Of a DNA stretch of 64,000 bases, positions 1 to 12,179 are shown one piece after another. The stretch's first letter is position 1. Every line of letters starts with the position of its first letter. Under the pieces are notes generated by a model. That model was given only the letters and a program-made list of their open reading frames with translations, made no database searches and was not told the origin of the DNA. Source of the DNA: Cylicocyclus nassatus (Eukaryota > Nematoda > Chromadorea > Rhabditida > Strongylidae); contig CATQJL010000223.1 of assembly GCA_958299035.1 (NCBI GenBank), positions 46,240,162 to 46,304,161 on the forward strand. The letters are read 5' to 3'. The position numbers were made by a program, and so were the translations under genes.

Positions 1-2007
1 ACCCTCGTATTTGACCAAACCTTCGGCGTCTTCAACTCCCTTCAGAATTTCGTCTACCTGCAATGAAACTGTTGAGTCAACATGTTGATAAACATGTGAT
101 CTGAAAATTGAGAAAAATTCTCACCTCATCAGCAGTGAGTCGCTCTCCTAGGGCGAGTAGGATATGTCTAAGCTCAGCGGCTAGGATTTTTCCGCACTCT
201 TCCTTATCGAACACTTTTAGCCCTTCTACGAAATCAGCATACGTTCCTTGCTCCTGAATTGTTTCAGTCAATCACATGAAGAGGAGTCTGCATGACAATA
301 TGACACTGTTTAGCGAAGCGCAAGAACTCTTCGAAAAATAAAATCACTCAGTCAGGAAAGCAAACAGTCGGGTACAGCGTGCATGATTCAGAACTGTAGA
401 GGTTCAATACATTCGCAATCTCTGCACTTCTAAAGAACAAGATGACAGTGAGTCAAATTTGAGGAGTACTTTACGGAAATTAGTCAGAATCTTAGCACGA
501 CTTGAAATCCGGAAAATGTCAATAGAATGTCTTTTTAAAATTAACAAACCACCAATTTAAGTTTTTTGTGCCCGGCGTTAGGATTATGTGAATAAATCTT
601 AGAATAAAACTATGGAAAAAACATCTGCAGTAGCTTGAATAAGAAAAATTACCAACTTTCATAAAAAATGGTGGGATAACGTTGGATTTGAAATCACATA
701 TATCCCTAGCGCCCTTAATGTCAAATTTCAAAACTACAGTATGCCCATATTGTTCATTCATTTACCCAGTTGCGCGCAGAAATAATAATTTCTGAATTTT
801 CCTTTCTCTCTGCTGTAAGACTTCAGACTGGTGGCCGTAGATTCACTATTTTTGCAATTATTTTTTTTGTTGTTTTTGTTTTTTTCAGAGAATTTATGGG
901 GATGAGGGAAGTTCCAGCGCAAACGGTAATAGTATTGCGATTAATTGCCAGCTATTGTTATGCTCCTGGCTCACTCACACAACAATCTTTGTTCATTTAT
1001 TTAGTACATCGAGTGCACCAAAAAAGGAAAAAAACTATTTCAAAGAGTTCAATCACCAGTCACGACCCTCAACTCCACTAAAGTTCGATCAATGCTAGGT
1101 TGAGATCTGGCAGAAGCCGAGCTGCCTTACAACGCGCGCACAAACGAGCTCTCGTCAGAGTGACAGCCCTCCACAGGCACTCAAAGCAAGGCAGCGAGAA
1201 GGATAAAATCAACAAAATGTCAAAGTTGCAATCGTCAATCAACGAACTCTTATTTGCGTTATAATCTGATAATCGATTGCATGAATTCTTGAATTCATTA
1301 GCGCAGTAAAAGTTTGCAACGCTTCAGTACTTTAAGCAAAGTCAAACATCGGAAGGCTTGAGATTTGTTTGCTATACCGAGAAGCGAGGATAAGTGTGCG
1401 ATCGAGGATTTCCGAGAAATCGGAGAGAAGCGCGGCGGAGCAGGAGAGCGCAAGAGGAGAGCCAGCAAAACCAGCTCGAGCATGACGACTTTACATCGGC
1501 AGCGGCCAGAATTTGCCGGATCAACGGAAAAAGTGCGTTCTAATGGAAGCAGAAAAGCATGGGCTTATATGATAAAGATTTAAAAAGCTAAGATACAATA
1601 GACTTGCCTTTTCTTTCGACAGCTGCTCGAAAATTGGTAGCCATTCCTCGAACGTGATGCGCTTCTCACCCTTACGCTTGTACTCTTGTCCAGAGGCCTA
1701 AAAACCGTGGAAGCTGATTGGAGAAAAAGTGCTTGAAAAGATAACTTCAAGATGCACAAATCAGATGAAAACGAATTAAATCAATTTCTAGACTAACCTT
1801 AGTAACCATAGCATTGGTTGGTTTCAGGCCAGCAGCTCGGACGACGTCTCCGATCTGCGTTCCGTCGATCTTTCCATCGAGCTCCTCGTCGTACAGGTTA
1901 AAGATCTCCTTCAGTTGATCTAAATCATTCTTTCATGACCATACAAAGAGGTTACGGTACCGCAACGGTAATTAAACGGTACAGAAACGAGTACCTTGAG
2001 ACGGCAT
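1..2007 (-). CDS. mlc-3: Myosin essential (alkali) light chain, mlc-3-like, 3' end cut by window edge
   Basis: Essential light chain that binds the myosin heavy-chain neck and stabilises the lever arm, in the myofibril. Exons read on the minus strand: 1995-2007 (MPSQ), 1798-1919 ([18 protein letters not shown]...), 1608-1697 (...[18 protein letters not shown]), 125-253 ([18 protein letters not shown]...) and 3-57 ([18 protein letters not shown]). Phases agree at all four joins. The last two bases of the window read GT and are probably the donor of the next intron. The visible part gives about 137 of an expected ~150 residues, so only the last dozen or so lie outside. EF-hand loops are degenerate, as usual for this family. 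Intron 3 (254-1607) is 1.35 kb and starts with GC, not GT (AAG|GCAAGT); intron 1 is 75 nt. Family assignment is by recalled similarity to nematode MLC-3; the paralogue (mlc-3 versus mlc-5 type) is inferred. Confidence 0.93.
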
Positions 2008-3103
2008 GTTGTAGGGTGTGTTGGAAGGTGCTACGAGACGATGCGACTAGAGTCCCACTCCGCTAGCGGCTGTGTACAGCGAGAAAGCTCTCCGCTGGCG
2101 CTACGCCCCGAAGCGTCTATTTTTATTCGAGAGGAGGTGCCAGTGTGGATGTAATGCCTTGGAGAGATCGCGCCGATCCGCGATACGCAGATCCACCGAT
2201 TGCCGAGAGTTCGCGCAGTCGCGGAGGTGGCCGAACGCGCCGATAGGGGGCGGATACGGTAGAGCCAGAGCGTAGCCCGACGAGGAGGTGGAAGATATTT
2301 GCCGTGCCCTCGAACTGAGTACCGATGTAACATTTGCGCATGCCAAGGGCCTGGATCTACCCTCATGCTGATTGAGTTGGACTTGCTCGACCCGTCCGAA
2401 TCAGCTCCCGTGTTGTGGGTCTTCAGCGGGGATATCTTGAGTAACTGAGGACTTCAACAAATCGAAAACCCACGAAAGAAACTCAGATTAAATTCAACTG
2501 AATTTACTGTAGTGATCTCGTGAATTTCATAAGAATGGCAAAACACTTTGATAAATAAGTCTTGAATAAAAATCTTCAGCGATTCATTACTTCATTTGCT
2601 TCCAACAAAATGAAGGCTTCACACGTCTGAAAATCATGTACATTTTGGCGAAGGACAAGAGAAATCACTAGCGAAGCCATACAATTTGCTAAAGGAAATT
2701 TGATAAATGTTCTCACTTTTGATCGCAAAAATTATCAAAGCGCCAGAAAAAGCAATTTGTTTGGCTTCGGTTTCATGAGTGACTTTTCTAGGCGAAAATA
2801 GTGTGCTTTTTGGTTTTCTAAGGTTTCTGTTTCTGTAAAAGAAGTTATATTGATTTTATTTTCCTTTCATAGTTGCTTCATATTCTGTCATTCTGTCGCT
2901 TGCAAAATTAATAATCCATCAAAAAAATTTTTCGATAGAGAGTGAAATGGAATTTTTGACAAGAGTGCGTAATTTTCGAGTGCAAGACTTACGACTTATA
3001 TTCTCACGCAATTTTCATCGAGTCTATTGGGGCTTCTGCTAATCTCTTGAACTGTTCGTAAAAAGCAATCACGCTTATTTTAGAAATTTCCAATTTGGCA
3101 AGA
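2008..3103. promoter_or_regulatory. Upstream region of the mlc-3-like gene; no gene seen
   Basis: This is 5' of the essential light chain start codon at 2007 and presumably holds its promoter. Positions 2030-2420 are distinctly GC-richer than the flanks and carry overlapping ORFs on both strands, none resembling a protein. No clear TATA box or spliced-leader acceptor was identified. From 2450 to 3103 the DNA is AT-rich with nothing recognisable. Confidence 0.35.
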
Positions 3104-3111
3104 GGAAATAA

Positions 3112-3415
3112 CAGGGCTCGGCACGAGCTGGCACCAGGGAATTTTGAAAACGAAGTCCCCTTTGAAATTTGCCAATTTTTACGAAGTCCCCCTTGACTTT
3201 TGGGAAATTTTACGAAGTCCCCTTTGATCCTCAACGATATCCCCTCTAAAATCCTAAAAAAATCCCCCAAAAAACGAAACGTCGACTAAAAAAAAAAAAA
3301 AAGGTCGTCGCCACCAATTTTGCGTATGTCTTCGCCCACAAAAACGAAACCCCCTTTGCTTTTTGCCCCAAAAACGATATCCAGCTTGCCCCGTGCCAGC
3401 TGGTGCCAGGCCCTG
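3112..3415. mobile_element. hAT-type MITE with 8-bp target duplication
   Basis: The ends are inverted repeats: left CAGGGCTCGGCACGAGCTGG, right (reverse complement) CAGGGCCTGGCACCAGCTGG. They are flanked by the identical 8-mer GGAAATAA at 3104-3111 and 3416-3423. CAGGG termini plus an 8-bp duplication are the hAT superfamily signature. The 304-bp body has no transposase; its left half repeats a short motif ACGAAGTCCCC about three times. It shares termini with the larger element at 29457-31462. Confidence 0.88.
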
Positions 3416-3423
3416 GGAAATAA

Positions 3424-5190
3424 GTGGATGATTTTTGTTCTCCAACAGTTATGTAAAGATTCTCATGTGGTGAGATTTGACATATAAACATCCTTGCGAA
3501 GGATATGTCAATCTTCAGGGATGGATATTGTCGTCCTAGGTAGCATGGATAAGCGTTGTCCTTTCTACCATCGTCGTACAAGAGTACAATAATCTTCAAT
3601 AATTGTCAGTCTCGAAGGAAATTGCAATTACTAAAGCTCAATCTTTGACCCTGGCAACATTTCCGTCACAACGATCGGCTCAGCTAACAGGTTATTTGCA
3701 AAGGTTGAAAGGGATAACCACCGGGATCGCTGTTGAGAGCCTCGACTCAAGCTTTTGAATGCGAGATGCGCTTTCAAAATGTTATCCCACTGATTACCGT
3801 AAAATATTATCTTATTAGATTTTTGCGTAATTCTTGCACAAATTTTTGAGACTCCGTAATTGTTTTCAAACTCTAACTTATTTTGTCTTGAGATGTAATA
3901 AAAAAAGAAAATCCTGCGCTTTTTAGATGTGCTTAAAGAGACCTTCATTGGCATGAGACAAACGGTACAAGTTGAGTTAACGAGGCCAACCAAAAATGGC
4001 TCATGAATTTTGTTTGGCAAATCTGCTACACATGTGATGAAATCTGTGATCCTGGTTTTGAAACTCACAATTTCTACATAAAAGACTTGCGGTAAAGGGT
4101 TTTCTCCAGTATAGTTATGATTATCGGTTCCTTTAGTCAACTTTCCCATTTTTGAATTAAAATCTTTTTAGAATGTAAAGAAGAATCCTACAAGATATAT
4201 GTACTCAGCAAAAAGCAGATTGTATGAATTATTAATTGGTGTCTTTTTGAAACGAGCTTTCCTCCTTGGGTGCAGGAATCACGCACAATCTATGACTTAC
4301 ATGGAGAGAGCAAGACATTCTTTGAAGAATCAGCTTATAACACATTTTTTGCTTGCGCTTCAACCACATAGCGTTATCGAGGTTCTGACTTTGAGCTTAA
4401 ACAGCCTGACATGAGTTCTAGCTTTTTTCGCAGTCTCGTATACGTATGCATCCAGCTGTCGCTACAAAAACCTCAAACAGAAGTATGATTCTTAGGATAA
4501 GAATGTGGGGTGACTGTTAATCTTCCGCATATCATTCCACCTTTCTCACATTGAAAAAGTAAAAGTTGTGAAAATGAATGAGTGAGTATCAGAGAAAATT
4601 TTCTTCTCGTAAATCTCTATTTACGAATCTAGACTGAAAACTTGTTATTTAGACTCATTTAATACTTATTGTGAAAGTTGAAATCATCCAATTATATTTT
4701 CAAATGATCTTTTTGAAGCTTCTAAGCAGATACAGCATAAGGAGAAGAAGGACCGAAGCGGTAGTAGAATCTTTTTTAGAGGATGAAATGGAGATCTTGT
4801 AGATGAATGCTCTTAGCGATCCCATACAATAACATGGATATTGTTCAACTGAAAATCTTCCACAAAACTACTTTGTTTTTGTCAAATAAAACAATCATCT
4901 TGAGGGTTATAAGATATAGCCAGACTTTTTCTATATATGTGATCGATTGTGATCGCTCTCAGACAACAGAGAACGTACTAAGCATGTTACTTCATGAGTT
5001 CTGTGATGCACAATTCTATACAAAGAGCATCATTTCAGTGAACTTGCAGCTCTGTCTCCAAGCAGCGTTCACGAAAAAATTGATGCGCGTTTGATTGTAT
5101 CATGACTTATAGTAACGGCCTAAGGGTGTTTATGTGTTCTTGTGTGTCTGTCTGCCTGTAACGAAATTCACAGAACGAGTCGCAGACAAG
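3424..5190. other. Intergenic, nothing recognised
   Basis: AT-rich sequence. The longest ORF (3631-4149 minus) has no recognisable motif, biased composition or splice context and is not called. A short tract of CTGT/GTGT repeats lies near 5136-5158. Confidence 0.4.
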
Positions 5191-5370
5191 GTATCGTTCG
5201 TTCGCTCTCACTAGAGTGGGCGGACCACTGCAGACATGACATGACATGTAATCGGTCGATAAACCTCCATCCTAGAGCATTGTTTTTTGTACTCTCTCGC
5301 CATCCAAAGCCGCCGCGCGTGTACGTAGACAGTGCTCCGCCCACTCTAGCGAAAGCGAGCAAACGATATC
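5191..5370. repeat. Inverted repeat (short foldback)
   Basis: About 40-bp arms, beginning GTATCGTTCGTTCGCTCTCA at 5191 and mirrored by CGAAAGCGAGCAAACGATATC-type sequence ending at 5370, surround a ~100-bp centre. The size and symmetry suggest a small MITE, but no target duplication is evident. Confidence 0.6.
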
Positions 5371-5799
5371 AAGCCGCAATTTTTTGCACAACACACACTG
5401 CAACACCTAGATTCACCATGCAAAAGCGCGAGCGGATTCATTGAGTAGTCTCAAAAAGTGCATCCCAAGTGGATTTACTCAACTTCTGACGCGCAAAATT
5501 GGATCCGTATCACCGCTTTTTCCAGAGTTGTGGTCATGTTTGGCGAGCTAATGTGCAAGTCATGAAGATTATCCCAAAAAGTGACCAAAAGTCTATCACT
5601 CTACGAAAACGACGCCAAAACAAATTGGTTGTGTGAATAGCGGATTTGCCATGGTTTTACATGATTGTTTTAGGAAATTTTTGCACAGGGATGTAGGTCA
5701 CGATGGATATTATCTTTATGGCGACTACAAGCCATGAAAAAATTCAAAAGTGTTCTAAATTATATTTATTCTCCATCTTCCAAAGTTTCGTACACACAA

Positions 5800-5966
5800 C
5801 ATACCGATCTTTTAGAAAAAGCTTTCGGAATGAATAGTTGTTTACGTTTATTCGTGAAGGCAGGCATTGCGCGGTAAGTTTCAATGTCATGATATGCGAG
5901 ACTGAGTGAGGCATATAGATAGAGAAAGCCAGTGCGAGACTCTGCGAAGCAGAGGTGACGCACTGG
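5800..5966 (+). repeat. Dispersed repeat ending in a 38-bp hairpin, copy 1
   Basis: The repeat ends with a hairpin at 5929-5966: CCAGTGCG, then CTCTGC-GAAG-CAGAGG, then CGCACTGG. The same hairpin and the ~130 bp before it recur in reverse at 40137-40330, and a shortened hairpin recurs at 21063-21093. In all copies similarity stops right after the hairpin, so the hairpin marks an element end. Confidence 0.7.
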
Positions 5967-7116
5967 TCTATATATATATAAAACTCAAGCACTGTACCTT
6001 TGTTTGTTAGGATAAACTAGTAATAAATTGAAATGATATATTTCTATAGTGTAGTGCTAGTTAAAATGCAAATGCTAGCTGATGTTTGCGTCTTATAGAT
6101 TCCTTTGTATGTGAACCGAGGAGGCTGAATTTTGTTCCCTATTGAGACACGGCGCAAAAGATAGGCTGCTTTTCGCTACTTTTCACTGAGTCCTTTCATC
6201 GATTTATAGATTTATTTACTAACATCTAGGAAAATGAAAGCATATCATTCATTTCTCCAAGTTAAGTAGTAAGGGTGGTAGTGATCAATCATTTACATTT
6301 GCGGTGAGGAGGATGCGGTGTGTCGGTCAAGAAGGAAGGCAATTGCACCGTAAAGCGCTGCAATTGACCTAAAGCTGAAGCAGGAGAAGAAGAAAAAATT
6401 TGAATTGAAGGAAATGGAGGAATGGTAAGCAGTAAGACAATTTGGAACAGGCATTATGCCGGGCCATTTTGGACCGTCGTCCCGGGCGGAACCGTTAATC
6501 GCAGCTAGTGGAACAAAAAATCTTGAGTTCCAAGTAAGCAGCACAAGGACTAAGGCATACTTCCCGCGATTCCGTCAAATCGCTGCATCCATGCTACTTG
6601 GCGATTGCCAAATGTCTACAGATTAGCCTGCGCAGCTCTCAAATGCATGGGCGCGTAGCTTTTGTAAGTAGTCGCAAACACATCAAGTCCGGCTTAAGCA
6701 AAGTGTTACAACCCATAATGAAGAGTCGTTGTAATGCCAGAAGGCGTAGTGTGGTACGTGTGAAGTATGCTTTACCCCTAAAACCACCTGTAAAACTACG
6801 CCACCATTGCTCCATGTTAACAGCGGCCTATTGCTAATGTTTACAAGAAACCACGGAATTGTTCTGATAACGGTTTATGAGAATTTAGTTACACTGAAAA
6901 GTGCTAAAATATTACTGCTCAACAAATTAACGAGATAATAGAAAAGCCGCCATGTCGTAATTATGGGAAAGAGAATTTCAGCCTCACAAGTTCACTCAGA
7001 ATGAATTCGTTAGAAATTTTCGTGCTAATGAAGCAATGGAAGAAAACAAACAATTGTTATGGTGGCAAGTTTATTTGAGCCTGACGTTTCACCGGCTTCG
7101 TCGTCCTCATAGTCCA
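5967..7116. other. Intergenic, nothing firmly recognised
   Basis: AT-rich with no supported gene. A Lys/Glu-rich open segment at about 6360-6425 (+) ends at GG|GTAAGC-like sequence, but it is only ~25 codons long and has no partner exon. Confidence 0.35.
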
Positions 7117-7400
7117 AAAGCACAAAACTTATCAGTTGCAGAGTGGGGTGCATCAGCCGCTCCGCTCCCGTGCGGCCGCTTCGCCTGGACTTTGCACCTC
7201 TTTGGCAAACGTGCTTTCTCATCATTTTCTCTTTACAAGTGTGGGAAAGGCGGAGCTTCAATCGCTAATTAGGCATGCGAAAATGATTAGAGAGCATGCT
7301 CGCGGAAGAGGTGCAGAGTCCAGGCGAGGCGACCACGCAGGAGCGGAGATTCCGGTGCACTCGACTCTGCAAATGATAAGCCCTGTGTTTTATTGAAAGT
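7117..7400. repeat. Foldback repeat, ~280 bp
   Basis: Arms 7117-7250 and 7275-7400 are inverted copies: GCAGAGTGGGGTGCATCAGC on the left against GGTGCACTCGACTCTGC on the right, with matching GCCTGGACTT and GAAAATGAT blocks further in. The GC-rich arms produce mirrored ORFs on both strands, which explains the ORFs seen here. Confidence 0.7.
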
Positions 7401-10400
7401 AAGCTGGGGAGTGGCACAATCCCAGAAAAGGTGTGGCAGCCATAGCTTTTTTGATGTTGTGCCAAACATTTGACTTACCTTCAAAGAAACTTCTAGAGAA
7501 CAATATATCATGGTTCGATAGATTAACGATTAACCTCTAGTTTTCACAACAGTAATTCAAGCCTGATTCGTTTTTTAATGTGAATAACAGTTGTTGAAGG
7601 CACAAACGCTTAGAGAGAAAAATGGGACAGACGAGTTTGGGTGGTTCCTAAAACATAGTTTGGCGGGTATTCGAGATGGGATTCTCATATGGAAAAATAA
7701 GGAGTAGCGTTTTGTGTAGGGTGCACAAAGAGGTAGCTAACTCATTTTCAAAACAAGTTGACCATGTTTGAAGATGACCATTTCACCTGGGTGCATCAAT
7801 ATCCGGAAACCTCAGAATTCGCTAAAACTTGGTCCACCGGCGTTATTTGACATGCTAGTTACGAACATGCTAATCATCGTGTTTGGTGCAACCCCTTTTG
7901 CCTAAGATAGGCAGACAATAAGCTGAGACGGGGGAGCGAGGTGGGGGGGGGGGAGGAGGAGAGGGGGGCTATTGAAACATTCAGTGAGCGAGGGAGGAAT
8001 CGTATTCGGCGGTCGTGTGCCACACCTCTTGTTCAACCCTGGTTGCAATCTCTAACCCACTGCCCAAACCCCTTGTGCGTCATTAGCTCTTCTAACTCGT
8101 TTTGTCACCGGTATCATGTAAAGAGACTTGATTCTAGAACCGCTGCAGATTGGCATGGGGACTGCAAATGCTGTGAATAAGGTAATCTACTGTAGTAGGT
8201 TGTAAAGAATGTTCCCGAGCACTTGTTTATTTCAAAAGCCCGTAACTTCAGCAAATTGATCCTTTTTGAGAGCTGCGATTTTTGTTGCAAAGAACATGTT
8301 GTCTGCAAGACATACTTATTTTACTAGGTCTTCAGAACTATATTTCTGGCTATCAGCATACGTAGAAGGGAAAAGGTCGACTAGAAAACCGTCCTATCTG
8401 TGCATGATTTTCTCAGGCATAAAGAAAGCTGAAAAGCTTGTATCCCGTAGTTATATAGATATCTACCGGGGCGCAGGCGCCCCCTGCAAAATTTTTTTCA
8501 GAATGTTTGAAAAATTGGCCATTTTTTGCACCCTCAAAATGCCCCGTTTTTTGACTAAATGCGTTGCAAATCTTCTCTTTTTGCACGGAATAAGCCAAAA
8601 TTTGAATGCTGCAGATATTTTTGAATAATGTCTTGCGCATCTTTTGGGCTCATCGCACAGGCGCAGCGATACACACACAATCGACATCCACTGCGAAAAG
8701 GGTTGCCGTCAGAGGCAAATTTGACAGCTTGTAATTTTTGCGCACTTGTAGCAAATTTTGAGCGCAGCTGCGGATTTGTAGTTGACAGACAACCCATTTG
8801 GATCATTCAAAAATTAGACGACTTTTGTTTAGCGCGGAAAATTGGCGACAAGGAGATGAATAAAATGCTTTTGAAAAGGTTCCTTTTTTGGCGTAAAGTT
8901 TAGAAAGAATACGACATCGATAAACTTAAACCCTTTGTTAGAAAGCTTGAGCTCTCACATCAAATGCGCTTCTAGGGGTAAACTTGAGAAATGTTTTCCA
9001 TCTTGATAGGAGTTTTAAAATTTGCAAAACCTGAGTTACGAGACTGCAAGAAATTTCAAAATGAAGAAGACCGTAAACAATAACAAATGTACAAGGCTAC
9101 CAATCAATTAAAGTACTTTTCTCCTTATCCAATTGCGGAAACGCGAAGCAATTCCTGTTTACCACACAGAAGCGGTTCATCTAAGGTTCAAACGTCAATT
9201 CTGCTCAATGCTCAATTCACAATTGTCATCATTGATGGCCACATGCGAGTAATCCTCCACACCCTTTTGTGTACAAATTCAATGCCGAGCACGAATTCAT
9301 TTGGAGCTCATCATGGAGCGCTTTGCAAGGCTCTTATTTATATCTTTCTTGCTACAAACCTCCTTCTCACTGTCTTTGCTTAGCGAAGGATACATGCCCT
9401 TGCATATTTGTTTGTATCTAGAAGAAAAAAAGGGGGGAGGGTGAGTAAAACACTTGCTAGATATTTCGCAATAATTGCTCGTAACTTTACATATGACATG
9501 TGGCGAGGCGGAGGCAATAGCATGGTTCCTTCCTGATTACCACACAGGAGCGGTTCACCTAAGGTGTTGCGAAATATTGGATACACGTGATGTCCACGGT
9601 ATCATTCCTTTGCATATTTGTTTGCATATTATCGATGAGCATGTAGCTATTTAAACAATCTTCTTACGCTTCTATCTATTTTGTAAATAACCAGGACTAT
9701 GTGCCTCTCTCTCGAAACAATGTTTTCAAGTCGCCATCTTTTTTCGTCCGCTGTTAACAATGTACCTCTTCTCGCCATCACTCTTATCCTTTTTGTATCC
9801 CAGGTTCGATGTCTCAGTATGGAGGAGATCTCCACAGCCAACACATACCAAGGAGAAATTGGATACAGACGAACAACATTACAACGCTTCCCTACTGCTT
9901 TCAAAGGATCGGAAATGGCCTAACACCTCTTCTTCATTCGACACAATGAGCAGGATTTAAGAGCAATCACATACACATGGAAAGTCTAAGGTTTGACCAG
10001 TACTGTGCGCCATGACGAATGTATGAAATCAATATGGCCTAAGTTCGCCCCACTTTCGGCCCTACTTTCGCCAGGGGGCGAAAGTAAATAGGTAAAGTGT
10101 TTTCAAGATCATTGAAGCAAAATCAATTTAGTGTGGCAGAGACATTCTGAAAAGAGGTGACCTGAATGCGCTCAGTAACTGTGAGAACGCTGGGTCCAAA
10201 CAGCTAGTTCCGGACTGCTATATGCGCGAATCAGATGACAAGCATAAGCAAAGGACAAGTTGACAAAAGCAAGCGACTGAGGGTGGCGCAGTTATGATAA
10301 ACTGTACTTTGATTTTTTTGGGTTCAGCAAGCACGTATAGTGCCTTCATAGCGAGTTACATTCTATAGTCAAACAAGTTCGCGCTTCAGCACAAGGTCAT

Positions 10401-12014
10401 GATAATCCTTATTCAAATTACCTACTTGTGAGCAAATAACAAGCATTTCATTTTGTACCGTCGTACTCTATCTCCAACATGGGACTCTACTACACGCTGT
10501 AATTTTCGTGTGAATTGTGACGCTTTGTTTAAGACCATCTACGCACTACCCATTGCTGCGAACAGCATATCCAGAGTGAACAACTACGAAGAAATCCCTT
10601 GAACTTGTATTCTCATTTTCTGAAAATGGAAGAGAAGAATTTCGAAAGTTACTACACTATGTGGCACACACTAAGCTTCAAGGTGTTGAACAAAAAATTG
10701 ACGCCGCAGATAGTTACGAACAAAGAAACATCAAAAAAGCAAATAAAAACGTTTCGAAATTATTAAATTATCGTACTGCACATTGTGTGCAACTACGGCA
10801 CAGCGGGCCGCCGTACCTCATCCGTTTAAATTCGCATTGGCACACGCAGTGTCAAGGTGACGCCTACTATAGCTGTAAATGGTGAAACGGAAGAGTCATG
10901 TAAGATGGCAAAAAAAGAAGTAATATTGTTATTCAGTGGCTGGAGAAGTCTAGACAATGAGTCGGTTTAAGTTAGCTCATGAGTTATCCTGAGATAGACG
11001 ACAGGACTCAAAAGCTTGGAAAGGCAGAAAAAACAAAGAAGACATAAACAGATATTGCCCTAGCAAAATGAAATCTCGGCAGTTATTAGGGAATAAGCAA
11101 CAGGTTTCAATCCTTTCGAAAAATGTCCGCAATGGCTAAGAAAAGACGGGCAAGCGATGCTGCAGTAGCCTTGCAACAGGCAGCAGTGGTTAAAACACCA
11201 GGAGAGGTGAACACAGTAAAAAATCAAGGCACGCAGATTCAGTTAATTACCTCGGCAAAGAAAGAGGATACAACTGCCTCCATTGAAGAGGCTTCAACAA
11301 AAATGAAAGGATGACAGCAATGGCTAGGAGCCAAGATAATTCGCTGTAAACGGTGCAGTAAAGCATGTTTCGTTATTATCACTTGCTGTGTGACTTGCAT
11401 TTGATCTCCGCTTGCTAACGCTGACCGTTGTGTAATCGGCTCTGTCAAACATGGAAGCCATAAATCGTCGGTAAACCAAATTTTAATATGACTTTGCACC
11501 ACTAAAAAGCTTTGCGAGAGTTTATCTGTTTAGTTGTGTTGAACACCAATACTATTTATTGACGTACTAAAGTTCGCTTGCAAAGCACTAACCTTTTCTG
11601 CGGTTCTCAAATGAAATTGCTAGCACTACGACATCATCAAATTAAACACGTGAAAAACTCAGTTGAGAGGAAACAGTGTTTTTTGATATTCAAGGCATAG
11701 GAGCATCGTGTGAAAGCATTGTGCGCAAAACGCTGTGTGCAAACGTCAATTTTGGTTTAAAGATCAAAAAAGAGGATTCATTTTTAGGGATTTTCATCGG
11801 TATGTTCTATCTCATTACAGAAGAATAGAAGTTTTGCTCAATCGGCAATTTTTTTTATCTGGCAATTATTCAAGATTGCATCAGTTTCTCCAATAAGAAT
11901 ATGAATGCCAAGATGTCAAGTAGTATGCCAACATTCATATGTCTAGAAATGTTGTAAATGATATCGTCCTTTGTCAAAATTTCATTATTAACACTATAGC
12001 AAGGTACTAAATAT
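7401..12014. other. Long intergenic stretch without a supported gene
   Basis: About 4.6 kb with no gene I can support. It contains a purine run of G and A at 7927-7970. A short motif ACCACACAGAAGCGGTTCA (9160-9180) recurs at 9540-9560. One 63-codon ORF at 11123-11314 (+), starting MSAMAKKRRASDAAV, has a protein-like start but no homology I know and no splice partners. Confidence 0.35.
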
Positions 12015-12179
12015 GCTGTTCATAATTATGCGAACACACCAAATTGGGAATTTCGGCACATTTTGGAAGATCAAAAAAAAAAACCGTTGGTAATACTTAA
12101 GAGCATACTCGAATACGTTATATACTCCATAAGAATGAACATCGGTGTCAGTTTTAAAAGTGTATTTGCACAATGTGGA

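Noticed and set aside
2031..2366. Arg/Ser-rich minus ORFs upstream of mlc-3
   Set aside because: GC-rich promoter-side sequence gives open frames on both strands; no motif or homology.
3004..3599. Overlapping Lys/Phe-rich minus ORFs
   Set aside because: Explained by the hAT MITE at 3112-3415 and its short repeats.
5929..5966. Helitron 3' end
   Set aside because: The hairpin is terminal, but no CTRR follows in any of the three copies, so the name is not applied.
10661..10885. 74-codon plus ORF and the 11123-11314 ORF
   Set aside because: Protein-like composition, but no family, no splice partners and no supporting context.
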